From NCBI GenBank assembly GCA_963923035.1, contig CAWUKT010000006.1, forward strand, positions 62,001 through 126,000: a stretch of 64,000 nt of DNA, written 5' to 3'. The notes under the pieces are model-generated. The model did not search any database, was not told where the DNA came from, and was given only the letters and a program-made list of their open reading frames with translations. Positions within the stretch are counted from its first letter, which is position 1. Every line of letters begins with the position of its first letter. This document shows, one piece after another, positions 32,448 through 40,170 of this stretch. Both the position numbers and the translations under genes were made by a program. Source of the stretch: CAWUKT01 sp963923035 (GTDB taxonomy: Bacteria > Bacteroidota > Bacteroidia > J057 > JADKCL01).

Positions 32448-33671
32448 TCAGGCAGATGGAAGTCGGTGGAAGAGAAACAGAAATTGGGTCGGGGAAATGG
32501 AAATGGTCTCCAATTGGAAGGGAAATTCCCGGATGATTTTGCGGCTCCATTTTTTGATGGCCGCTTCGTCGGGAAAAGCTCCGATTGGCTTCGCTCCAAT
32601 GCCATCGCCAATGATGACCAGGGGAGGGGCGAGGAAGCCAAAAAGCACCTCATCAAAATCCTGCCGGACCCAGTCCGGCATCTCCCGCATCAGGTCCAGG
32701 CCCACGACCGCGTCGTAGCCCCGGAACCGATGGTCCTTGAAGGCCGCATTGCCCGCCGTCAACTTTACCTTTTGGGCTTGCGCCCCGGTCAGGCCGCTGT
32801 GCCCCACTTCCCGCGCCGCCAATTGCAGGTTTCCCATCGACACATCAATCGCCATGACCTCCTCGAGGCTGTCGACCTTGGCCAGTTCCCGCTCCAAGAG
32901 ACCCCGACCACAGCCGAGGTCCACGACCCGCTTGGCCTCATGGGCCCGTAAAATGTCCACAACACCCTGTATTTGCGCGTTTTTGGCGGGGAGGTCCACG
33001 GCCTCCATCCGTTCGGCCTGGACCGCATTCAGGTCCTGACATTCAGACAGGCGCTGAACTTCGGGATAGACCAATCGGTTTTTGTCCTGTTCCAACCGCT
33101 CCTGCAAGTGCTGGGCATGCGGCAATTGCTTCAGGTAGGGCGCGACTTCCCCCCACCATTTGTCCCAATCCGTCGTGGAAGTCCAGAAAAACCGGTCCCG
33201 ATCCAAAAAGGGGAGGAGAGCGGTGAATTCGTGGAAAACCTGCGCCAGATCGCCCGTCCGCTGGACCATTTCCCCGTCTACCTGCCAACCCGCCGGGTAA
33301 AAGATTTCCTGAAGTAACGGGAGATTTGCGAGTTGGGGGCTTTGGAAAGTAAGCTGCAATTCTTCGCTGGAAGCAAGGGGAAGCAACGTCCGTAGCGCCA
33401 GGGCCACATGCGTCTCCAGGCGGTAGCTCCGCGCGTGCGCATACCGAAAGACAGGCAGCCGGGCCAGGGAAAAATCTGCTCCGACGGGTTGCAAGGTATC
33501 GGCAGAGATATCCAGGATACACGTCAGGGTAGTGGCGGAACCTTCTGTTTGCGGAAGGAGGTGAAGGGTGCCCCAAGGTGTGGTTTGTTCGCGGTGGCGG
33601 TCGGAAGACAGGCCAAATGCGCTCAACAGGGCATGTTTGGGATCGGCGGGAGCCGTGATGCGCAGGATCAT
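32448..33671 (-). CDS. hen1: Hen1-like RNA 3'-terminal 2'-O-methyltransferase homologue, metal site not conserved
   Basis: A 407-residue homologue of bacterial Hen1. The N-terminal half (1-225) corresponds to the Hen1 region that binds Pnkp and stimulates its ligase (LLPFLDRDRFFW, 152-163, matches the usual LLPVLDDDKHYW). The C-terminal half is a Rossmann methyltransferase with an intact SAM loop VDLGCGRG (250-257), AIDVS (274-278), GYDAVV (318-323) and VLFGFLAPP (342-350). The metal-binding EVIEH of Hen1 is replaced by D326-L-M-R-E330, and the later RHxDHxFEW block is absent. The true Hen1 reaction, Mn-dependent 2'-O-methylation of the 3' end, is therefore doubtful. First gene of the hen1-pnkp pair. 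Confidence 0.85.
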   Translation of the reverse strand: MILRITAPADPKHALLSAFGLSSDRHREQTTPWGTLHLLPQTEGSATTLTCILDISADTLQPVGADFSLARLPVFRYAHARSYRLETHVALALRTLLPLASSEELQLTFQSPQLANLPLLQEIFYPAGWQVDGEMVQRTGDLAQVFHEFTALLPFLDRDRFFWTSTTDWDKWWGEVAPYLKQLPHAQHLQERLEQDKNRLVYPEVQRLSECQDLNAVQAERMEAVDLPAKNAQIQGVVDILRAHEAKRVVDLGCGRGLLERELAKVDSLEEVMAIDVSMGNLQLAAREVGHSGLTGAQAQKVKLTAGNAAFKDHRFRGYDAVVGLDLMREMPDWVRQDFDEVLFGFLAPPLVIIGDGIGAKPIGAFPDEAAIKKWSRKIIREFPFQLETISISPTQFLFLFHRLPSA

Positions 33672-33675
33672 GGGG

Positions 33676-33683
33676 TAAATATA
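33676..33683 (-). promoter_or_regulatory. Near-consensus -7 element before hen1
   Basis: The minus strand reads TATATTTA (last base differs from TAnnTTTG), ending 4 nt before the hen1 ATG at 33671, the same layout as several exact promoters in this window. Confidence 0.4.
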
Positions 33684-33743
33684 GCAAGCCCTCTGAGAGA
33701 ATCCCGGTTGGAGTCGTTTTCAGGTTCGGAAAAAGGAAAGAAA

Positions 33744-35486
33744 TCAGGTGGGGGAGAACAGAAGCAGGAATTGGGAGGGGGAAACGCGGGCAATGCGGAT
33801 GGAAGAAAGGCCGGGTTCGGATGAAGGACGCAACTCGTTGGCGGCAGCGCCCTCGGTCATGGCAGCGGCGGAGGCGAGGATTTTTTGGGTGGTGGCAGCG
33901 GAGAGCATGTCTGACAGGTGGGCGACTTGGGGCAGGGAAAATGCAGATTCGGCGCTGCCTGGGTGGGCGGAATGGATATTGCCTTTGGCGTCGATGAGGA
34001 GCGAGGAATCGGGATGGGCTCCGAGCACCGCTCGGGACTCCCGCAGGGCGCTCTGGAGCGCCTGCTCACTGCGCTTCCGCGCCAAAAATTCGAGGATGAT
34101 CGATCCGGTATCGCCGAGCGACCCGGCAAACCCGCGCTCGTCCCGCGTCCAATCCTGCGGTTGGGTCGAGGTGAAGATGAAGAAGCCCTGGACCTTTTGG
34201 GCGCTGCGGAGCGGAATCAGCAGGGCCTTGCCCTGGGTGAGGTGGGCGAGTTTGCCCGGTAGCTCCCCCCATTTGGGGTGGGTTTGGCGCGGGGCGGAGG
34301 CCAGCAACCGTTCATTGCGCACGTTGCGCATAAAATTGCGGAGGTCTTCCACGGCCAGGTGGGCGGGCATTTCCGTAATGTTTCCCCCCCAACACCGCAG
34401 CAATTCAAAGTGCTTTTGCTCCCCGTCCAACCACCAAACCGTTCCCACTTCTCCCTTCAACACTGAATTCCCCAGCTTTCCGATATGGTCAATCGCTTGG
34501 TCCAGCCCGTAATCCGGATCGTTGATGCCCGCTCCGAGTTCACTCAGAGCCGCATTTTCCGCCGCCAACAAATTCTTCTCCTGCTGGATCGATTTCCGTT
34601 CCTCCACATTCTCCGTCATGTCCTTGTAAAACCAAATCCGCCCAATGGCCTGCCGGTTCATCCACAAAGGTTTGCTAAAGCGCTCCATGTGGCGGCCATT
34701 TTTGAGCCGAAACGACTGAAAAACCGGTTTTTCGGGGTGGGCATTGGCCTGTCGGGACGTCGCCATAAAGCCCTGGGGATCGGCCACCGCGTCCAGCATC
34801 CCCGGCAGCGGCAGCAAATGGCCATCCGCTTCAATGTCCGAGGTCGTCAGGCCCCACAGCTCCAAAAACCGAGGATTTTGGTCGAGGATTTGCCCTTCGG
34901 CATCCACCACGAGAATTCCATCATCGCTGTATTCAAATGCTGCGACCATGATGGCCTTTTGGCGCTTTTCCTTGAGTTGGAGGCGTTGGCGGTCCACCAG
35001 CAGATTTTGCATCAAAAAGCCCAGGCCAATGATGATCATCAACTCGATGGTCAGGTAGAAAAAGGGATTGATGAATGAGTCGTCGGAGAGGGGAGAAAAG
35101 GCGCAGGAGGCAATGAAAAGTCCGCCCAGGAACAGCCAGAGGAATTGGCGGTGCCGAAATCCAATGCCTGTGACCACCATGCAGATGAGCGGGGTGGGGG
35201 AATAATCCAGGCGGAGGTTGTTGATGAAGGCCAACCAAAACAGCCAGGCGATGAGAATAAAGCCGTAGCCGTACATGAAGTACAGGAGCCGCTCCCGGAG
35301 GTAGGGAATGAAAAACGCCCCCACGCTGATGCCGCCAATGATTCCTCCGATGGTAAACCGGAGCCACAAGGGATCGGTGGTCACTTCGTCCGCCGGAATC
35401 AAAAAGGGAATGCCAATCACCACCAGGGCAACAACGATCCCGATGATTCTGTACAACTGTATGGTTCTGTGATGGAGGGGAGCCAT
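33744..35486 (-). CDS. Membrane PAS/GAF sensor protein without recognisable output domain
   Basis: A 580-residue protein. The N-terminal 160 residues hold about six membrane helices (14-30, 40-60, 67-88, 98-109, 113-129, 141-158). Next come a PAS domain (about 185-300; YSDDGILVVDAEGQILDQNPRFLELWGL), a coiled-coil linker (ERKSIQQEKNLLAAENAALSEL), a GAF-like domain (about 325-470) and a second PAS-like end (about 475-580; AVLGAHPDSSLLIDAKGNIHSA). No histidine-kinase, GGDEF, EAL, phosphatase or DNA-binding domain follows. It may act through protein partners, or it may be a kinase homologue that lost its catalytic end. It is 72 bp upstream of hen1 on the same strand. Confidence 0.75.
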   Translation of the reverse strand: MAPLHHRTIQLYRIIGIVVALVVIGIPFLIPADEVTTDPLWLRFTIGGIIGGISVGAFFIPYLRERLLYFMYGYGFILIAWLFWLAFINNLRLDYSPTPLICMVVTGIGFRHRQFLWLFLGGLFIASCAFSPLSDDSFINPFFYLTIELMIIIGLGFLMQNLLVDRQRLQLKEKRQKAIMVAAFEYSDDGILVVDAEGQILDQNPRFLELWGLTTSDIEADGHLLPLPGMLDAVADPQGFMATSRQANAHPEKPVFQSFRLKNGRHMERFSKPLWMNRQAIGRIWFYKDMTENVEERKSIQQEKNLLAAENAALSELGAGINDPDYGLDQAIDHIGKLGNSVLKGEVGTVWWLDGEQKHFELLRCWGGNITEMPAHLAVEDLRNFMRNVRNERLLASAPRQTHPKWGELPGKLAHLTQGKALLIPLRSAQKVQGFFIFTSTQPQDWTRDERGFAGSLGDTGSIILEFLARKRSEQALQSALRESRAVLGAHPDSSLLIDAKGNIHSAHPGSAESAFSLPQVAHLSDMLSAATTQKILASAAAMTEGAAANELRPSSEPGLSSIRIARVSPSQFLLLFSPT

Positions 35487-35597
35487 GCGGTCTTCAATTG
35501 CACCTGCAACTTACTGCTTTTTGAATTTGTATGGGGCCATATATGCCCTTTTAACCCAAATGGCGGACCAAGGCTGCTTTCTCCCCGATGAATCCAA

Positions 35598-36341
35598 TCA
35601 GGAAATGTTGATATGGCCTTCTTCCGGCTCGATCCCGTTCAGGCGACGGACCGAGGCGGCATGCTCCGCATGGCCAATTTGAATCAGATAATTCGTGTGG
35701 ATGGTCATCCAACGCTTGAAAGCCCCGGTATCCTGCTTCTGGCGGGCCACATCCGCCAGGCGACGGGTGATCCCCACGAGGCCCTCGGTATACTCCAGGG
35801 CCTTGAACTCGCGCCAGGCCGCATGGGCATTCAATTCGGCCGATTCGAGGTCTCCCGTGATGAAATATACCCACGAGAGCCGCTCGTGGGCATAGGGCCG
35901 GCGCATTTCCACCCCGGGCCCGCCAAAGCCGCGCATCTCCTCCAGGGTCTCCTGGAGAAATTCTGCTGCCTCCCCAAACTCGTAGCGCTTCACCGCATCC
36001 TCATAAGCGTGAAAGGCATGTTCCCAGCGGGTCATGGGGTTTTCACTCAGGCCGGCCAGCAATTGGACCGGTTCCTGGTAGCCGCTGCGGGCGAGGATGC
36101 TGGCCATGTCGGTGACCATGGTGCTGTACCGCTGTATCGCCGGTTGGTCGTCGACGATCTCCAGCGGGAAGAACAGCCAAACCCCGAAATTATGGGCGGC
36201 CAGGGCCAAATTTTCTTTCAGTAATTGTTGGAATCCGGGTCGGATTCCGGCATCGTAGAGCTCCCACAAGGCGCGGAGCAGAGCGCCTCCGTCTTCATAG
36301 GGTTCGTGGTCACGTTGCTGTCCGAAATCGTAGTAGGGCAT
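35598..36341 (-). CDS. Hypothetical TPR-like helical protein
   Basis: A 247-residue soluble protein of mostly alpha-helical repeats (AFHAYEDAVKRYEFGEAAEFLQETLEEM; AYAHERLSWVYFITGDLESAELNAHAAWREF; GLVGITRRLADVARQKQDTGAFKRWMTIH), resembling degenerate tetratricopeptide units. No signal peptide. The start at 36341 is preferred because a TATCTTTG box ends 6 nt before it; an alternative ATG at 36377 lies upstream of that box. Function is unknown. It stands alone between two intergenic gaps. Confidence 0.72.
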   Translation of the reverse strand: MPYYDFGQQRDHEPYEDGGALLRALWELYDAGIRPGFQQLLKENLALAAHNFGVWLFFPLEIVDDQPAIQRYSTMVTDMASILARSGYQEPVQLLAGLSENPMTRWEHAFHAYEDAVKRYEFGEAAEFLQETLEEMRGFGGPGVEMRRPYAHERLSWVYFITGDLESAELNAHAAWREFKALEYTEGLVGITRRLADVARQKQDTGAFKRWMTIHTNYLIQIGHAEHAASVRRLNGIEPEEGHINIS

Positions 36342-36347
36342 GGGCCA

Positions 36348-36355
36348 CAAAGATA
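36348..36355 (-). promoter_or_regulatory. -7 promoter element before the TPR-like gene
   Basis: TATCTTTG on the minus strand, exact TAnnTTTG, 6 nt from the ATG at 36341. No clear TTTG upstream. Confidence 0.55.
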
Positions 36356-36620
36356 AGGAATTCGCTTCCTCCGGCATAAAAATAAGGAGTGCCGTTTACC
36401 TTCTGGAATCCGAAAATGCACGACACTCCAACCTCCTCAGTGATAAAATAAAAATTCGTGTGTCATTGCTTTCCGCCGACCGCCTCTCCGATAATTTGGG
36501 GTCAGCCAGAAACCGTTGCGACACATAATAGATTACGCCTCAGGGAAGATAGGACTGGAAAAAAGCAGTGAGTGGAAGGAAGGAGCCAGTGGGGGAAGGG
36601 AAAAGGGCAGTGAATGCAAA
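36356..36620. other. Gene-free stretch between the two TPR-type genes
   Basis: Part of a 324-bp gap (36342-36665). Apart from the promoter box at its left edge and the terminator at 36621-36650, I see no gene, repeat or structured element. Confidence 0.4.
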
Positions 36621-36650
36621 AACCCGGACGCGTGAACGCCCGGGCTTTTG
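36621..36650 (-). terminator. Terminator of the exported TPR protein gene cluster
   Basis: On the minus strand CCCGGGCG pairs with CGTCCGGG (one G-U) around TTCACG, followed by TTTTTGC. Confidence 0.78.
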
Positions 36651-36665
36651 GAGGGAGGGGAAATG

Positions 36666-37391
36666 TTATTTTCCCGCTTGGTTCATGGCATCGAGGTTGC
36701 CCTTCGCGAGGTAAAACTCGGGGAAGATCTTCAGGGCAGTCTCAAAGTGCTTTTTGGCTTCGTCTCCTTTGCCCTGCTCCAACATCAATACCCCGTAGAG
36801 ATTCTCCACTGCGGCATTCATGGGAACTTTCTGGGAACCCTGCTTGAAACTCAGGTTAACTTCCCGTTCGTTGATGCCTTCGGAGCCCATCAGGCGCTTG
36901 ATGCTCGTTTCGCATTCGCCGTAGCGACGGACGGTGTATTGCAGAGACGCGATTTCGTAGAGGTGGTAGAGGTCACTTGATTTACCAAAGAGCTTCTCGT
37001 AATCGCCCAGGGCTTCCAGCGAAGCGCCCAATTGCGCCTTGGAGATCGCGACCATTTCCATGACTTCCAGGTTATCCGGGGTGGTTTCGAGCACTTTGGA
37101 GCCGACCATGACCGTTTGGGGATAAGCGCCCCGTTGGAAATAAATGGCGGCCAAAGTGTCGATACGGGCGGAGTCCTCCGGCTGGAGGGCCATGAGGGAG
37201 TAGGTGGCTTGCGTGGCGACCGCGAGGTCATTGAAGGCAAGGCTCTGGTTCAGGATGTCTTCGTACATCTTGATCAGAACTTCCTTGGTATCAGGTTCTT
37301 TGGGGGCTTCGGTACCCTTTTTCTTCTGGGAAAGGAGTGGTGAAGCGGACAAGCAAACTAGCAAAATGAGGGTGAACAATCGGTAATGCAT
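36666..37391 (-). CDS. Exported TPR-repeat protein
   Basis: A 241-residue protein with a signal peptide (MHYRLFTLILLVCLSASPLLSQ) and then helical repeats that read as tetratricopeptide units (SLAFNDLAVATQATYSLMAL; AIYFQRGAYPQTVMVGSKVLETTPDN; GVLMLEQGKGDEAKKHFETALKIFPEFYLAKGNLDAM). The last unit is nearly canonical. It is probably a periplasmic scaffold for protein-protein contacts. The gene begins 14 bp after the T9SS gene 37406-38968 and ends at a terminator, so it may be the tail of that operon. Confidence 0.82.
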   Translation of the reverse strand: MHYRLFTLILLVCLSASPLLSQKKKGTEAPKEPDTKEVLIKMYEDILNQSLAFNDLAVATQATYSLMALQPEDSARIDTLAAIYFQRGAYPQTVMVGSKVLETTPDNLEVMEMVAISKAQLGASLEALGDYEKLFGKSSDLYHLYEIASLQYTVRRYGECETSIKRLMGSEGINEREVNLSFKQGSQKVPMNAAVENLYGVLMLEQGKGDEAKKHFETALKIFPEFYLAKGNLDAMNQAGK

Positions 37392-37405
37392 GGGTACTAT
37401 ATTTC

Positions 37406-38968
37406 TTAATGAACCACAATACGGCGTAAGTGGTTTTCTTGATCGGCGCGAATTTTAACTAAAAAAACACCCTTCGCCAAACTCCCGAGGTCGAATTCCA
37501 GCCGATTGTTCCCTTCTTCCAGCGTTTTCATTTGGCCCCAAACGACCTGTCCCAAGGGATTGATGAATTCAAATTGGACGTCTTTTTTCTCCCGGGCGGC
37601 GATGACCACGTGGGTCAAATCAGCGGTGGGATTGGGGAAGAACTCGCCGGGAATCAAGAGGGAAGTGCTGGGAATGAGGGCCGTGACGGTATTGGACAAG
37701 CGGACCTCACCATCCTGGTCGATCTGGCGAACCCGGTAGAAATAGCGTTGGTTGGGGAGGAGGGAAGGATCGGAAAAATTGTAGGTATGCGGAGGAAGAG
37801 AGAGGGCGGCGGCTTGGAAATTTAGAAGGGAAAAAGGGGCTCCTTCCAGGCTGCGTTCCAGGCGAAAAATATCTCCCGGCTGCTCCGAGTCGGTGGTCCA
37901 CTGCAGGGCGATCTGCTCGCCCTGAACTTCGGCTTCCAGCACAATCTGGTCCGGCGGGAAGACACACGGAGCCGCTCCCGGAGCCTGGCTCCGGGCCGCC
38001 ACCGCCAGGGGCCACGCCCCGTCGGGAAACGAATCCACCCGAGATTCCAGGTACCCCAGATCGGGGGCATCGTCCAGGCCCGCGCCGGGCGGGAGCGCCG
38101 CCCAAAAACGGCCATCAAAGCCGGCCAAGGCCGCTTGGTCAGGCGCGCAGACCTCGTCGAGGTCCGCCGCATAATAGACCCGCAACGTTGCGGGGCCCTG
38201 GGGCACGCCCCGTTCTTCCACGATGTGGTGCCATTCCGGGTTGATGACCTGCAAGTTGCTGTCCCGCGCCCCGGCGTTGGGGGAGGGCAGCCCTACGAAC
38301 CGGACCGCGAAAGCGGTCGGTCCCTGGGCGTCGGGGGCGATCGTGACGGGTCGCCACGCATTCCCGTCGCCGACGGGAAACAAATAGGGCGATCCATTGC
38401 CATCCGGATGGACGTGGCGCACGAGGGCGCCATTGCCGGTCCGGACGATGCCGCCCCCGGCCACAATGGGGTAGGGGGCTTCCGCCCCTGCATTGCGTCC
38501 CAACGCGCCCGGCGCATTCCCCAGCACGATGAAATCGTGATTGGGGAGACTCAGGACATCGTCTCCCAGGTCCAGGCCCTTCCAGACCCACGTTTGTTGC
38601 TGGATTTGAATTTCCTGGCCCATGCCCGGCCGGTCCAGGATCAGGGTCGGAAATTTCGTCTCCGAACTCCCCCGAATCACCTGAATGCCTGTATCGCCCA
38701 CCAGGTGGAAGGTTCCGACATTGTCCTGCCCAAATACCGTTGCCCCGCTTTCATTCTCCCAATTTCCACCGAGTTCCATTTGCCCATCCAACTCAATTTG
38801 TCCCGCCTGCCCCGCTACTTTTCCCATTTCCACATCCCCATCCACGTGGAGGACTGCATTTTTCTGCACAAACAAAACGGTCCCTCCATTGTACAGAAGG
38901 GGTTCTTGGGCGGAGAGGAGGCTGAATCCGCCAATGAGAAGGGCAATGATGGTCAGGAGGCCCCGCAC
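37406..38968 (-). CDS. Secreted protein with T9SS sorting domain
   Basis: A 520-residue exported protein starting at GTG (38968), with a signal peptide (MRGLLTIIALLIGGFSLLSAQ). Residues about 25-120 are a beta-helix-like region (VLHVDGDVEMG, QIELDGQMELGGNWENESGA). A domain of unknown type follows to about 340. A fibronectin-III-like module (about 340-435, IVLEAEVQGEQIALQWTT to YFYRVRQIDQDGEVRLSNTV) leads to a T9SS sorting domain (FFPNPTADLTHVVIA to LRRIVVH). The start is separated by one base from the TGA of the upstream S74 gene, so the two are probably translated as a coupled pair. Confidence 0.87.
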   Translation of the reverse strand: MRGLLTIIALLIGGFSLLSAQEPLLYNGGTVLFVQKNAVLHVDGDVEMGKVAGQAGQIELDGQMELGGNWENESGATVFGQDNVGTFHLVGDTGIQVIRGSSETKFPTLILDRPGMGQEIQIQQQTWVWKGLDLGDDVLSLPNHDFIVLGNAPGALGRNAGAEAPYPIVAGGGIVRTGNGALVRHVHPDGNGSPYLFPVGDGNAWRPVTIAPDAQGPTAFAVRFVGLPSPNAGARDSNLQVINPEWHHIVEERGVPQGPATLRVYYAADLDEVCAPDQAALAGFDGRFWAALPPGAGLDDAPDLGYLESRVDSFPDGAWPLAVAARSQAPGAAPCVFPPDQIVLEAEVQGEQIALQWTTDSEQPGDIFRLERSLEGAPFSLLNFQAAALSLPPHTYNFSDPSLLPNQRYFYRVRQIDQDGEVRLSNTVTALIPSTSLLIPGEFFPNPTADLTHVVIAAREKKDVQFEFINPLGQVVWGQMKTLEEGNNRLEFDLGSLAKGVFLVKIRADQENHLRRIVVH

Positions 38969-38969
38969 G

Positions 38970-40064
38970 TCATTCTTCGGATTTGAGCTGTTTGATTTCC
39001 TGGCGGAGGGTTTCCATTTCCCGTTGAAGTTCGGAAATGGTCGTCTGCTGTTCCTTGATGGCCTGCGTCAGGATCGGAATGAGCCGCGTATAATCCATCA
39101 CGACGAATTCTTCGGCGGTCATTTCCTGCGGCGCATTGGGTTGGCGCTCGGAGGCCGCTCCGGTGAGAAAAGTCTTGCGGGCGGTCACTTCGGGGAGAAC
39201 CCGGGCCACATCTTGCGCGACAAAGCCAAATTCGCGGCCCCGGGCCAGGCCCATGGCCGGATAGCGGTCGGCATCGTAGTGGTAGGAAACGGGCTCGAGT
39301 TGGTTGACGATGGAAAGGGCGTTGGAGAGGGGCTGAATATCTTGTTTGGTGCGTTGATCGGAAATGGAATAGAGGTTGCCAGTATAGCCCACATCGTTGT
39401 AGAATTGGCCGCCAAAGCCATTGTCGGGCCCCGTATCGAAGCGACGACTGCCCACCACACCAAAGCCTTGCCAGCAATTCGTATGGCCCGCGACGCCGAC
39501 GGTCGCGACATTGTTCACGGTATAGTTCTCAAACGCCAACCCAAAGACGCCCGCCGGATTGGAAGTGCCTTCATTGTAATAGGTGACGCCTTCGAAGGCA
39601 TTGTTGGGATTGTTTTCCTGAAAAGTTTGCCCGGCCAAAGCAACGCCTTCCGGACTGCTGTTGTCGAAGGAGGCCATTGAATTCGCGCCGACGGTCTCGC
39701 CGCCGTTGGTCATGTGGAAGAAATGGCCGGGTTCGGTGGTGCGGATGCCAATCGAGCGGTCCTGGCCGAAGCTCATGATGGTCTCGCTGGTCAGGGCCGT
39801 GGTCCCAATCTTGAAGCGGTCTTCGTCGCTGTCGTCCACCCCAAGGGTGTATTTGGCCGATCCATTGATGCGGTATTGGAGAATGGGATCCCCGTTGGCG
39901 GCAACATTGTCGATGCGAATCCCGTCCGCCGAAGCCTCCACTTCGACGTGCAGTTTATGGCCCGGCAATCGCGTCCCGATCCCAATGTTCTGGGCAGGCA
40001 GCACCTCCACCGCAGCCATGGCAAGCAACAAGCCAATCAGACCAACCCAATTACTCCGACGCAT
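38970..40064 (-). CDS. S74 chaperone (tail-fibre) domain protein lacking a sorting domain
   Basis: A 364-residue protein with a signal-like N-terminus (MRRSNWVGLIGLLLAMAAVEVLPAQ). The passenger contains phage-fibre-like repeats (GIGTRLPGHKLHVEVEASADGIRI, SIGIRTTEPGHFFHMTNGG). The S74 chaperone has SDQRTKQDI (S235-D236) and FGFVAQDVARVLPEV. It ends in a strong coiled coil (AIKEQQTTISELQREMETLRQEIKQLKSEE), as in phage proteins. Unlike the four array proteins it has no T9SS tail, so export across the outer membrane is not explained by the gene itself. It lies one base upstream of a T9SS-tailed gene. Confidence 0.87.
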   Translation of the reverse strand: MRRSNWVGLIGLLLAMAAVEVLPAQNIGIGTRLPGHKLHVEVEASADGIRIDNVAANGDPILQYRINGSAKYTLGVDDSDEDRFKIGTTALTSETIMSFGQDRSIGIRTTEPGHFFHMTNGGETVGANSMASFDNSSPEGVALAGQTFQENNPNNAFEGVTYYNEGTSNPAGVFGLAFENYTVNNVATVGVAGHTNCWQGFGVVGSRRFDTGPDNGFGGQFYNDVGYTGNLYSISDQRTKQDIQPLSNALSIVNQLEPVSYHYDADRYPAMGLARGREFGFVAQDVARVLPEVTARKTFLTGAASERQPNAPQEMTAEEFVVMDYTRLIPILTQAIKEQQTTISELQREMETLRQEIKQLKSEE

Positions 40065-40170
40065 AAACAGATGATTTCGAGGGTTTGGAATACTGTAAAT
40101 GTTGAACAGGTTACCCGAATATGCCTGTTTTTGGCCTGATAATCAAGGAAACAATGGAGAATGAAGGGGT

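Noticed and set aside
33672..35486. Shared C-terminal pattern (SPTQFLFLF in Hen1, SPSQFLLLF in the PAS protein) as a common domain
   Set aside because: Nine residues of a hydrophobic edge strand; nothing else aligns between the two ends, so chance or convergent beta-strand composition.
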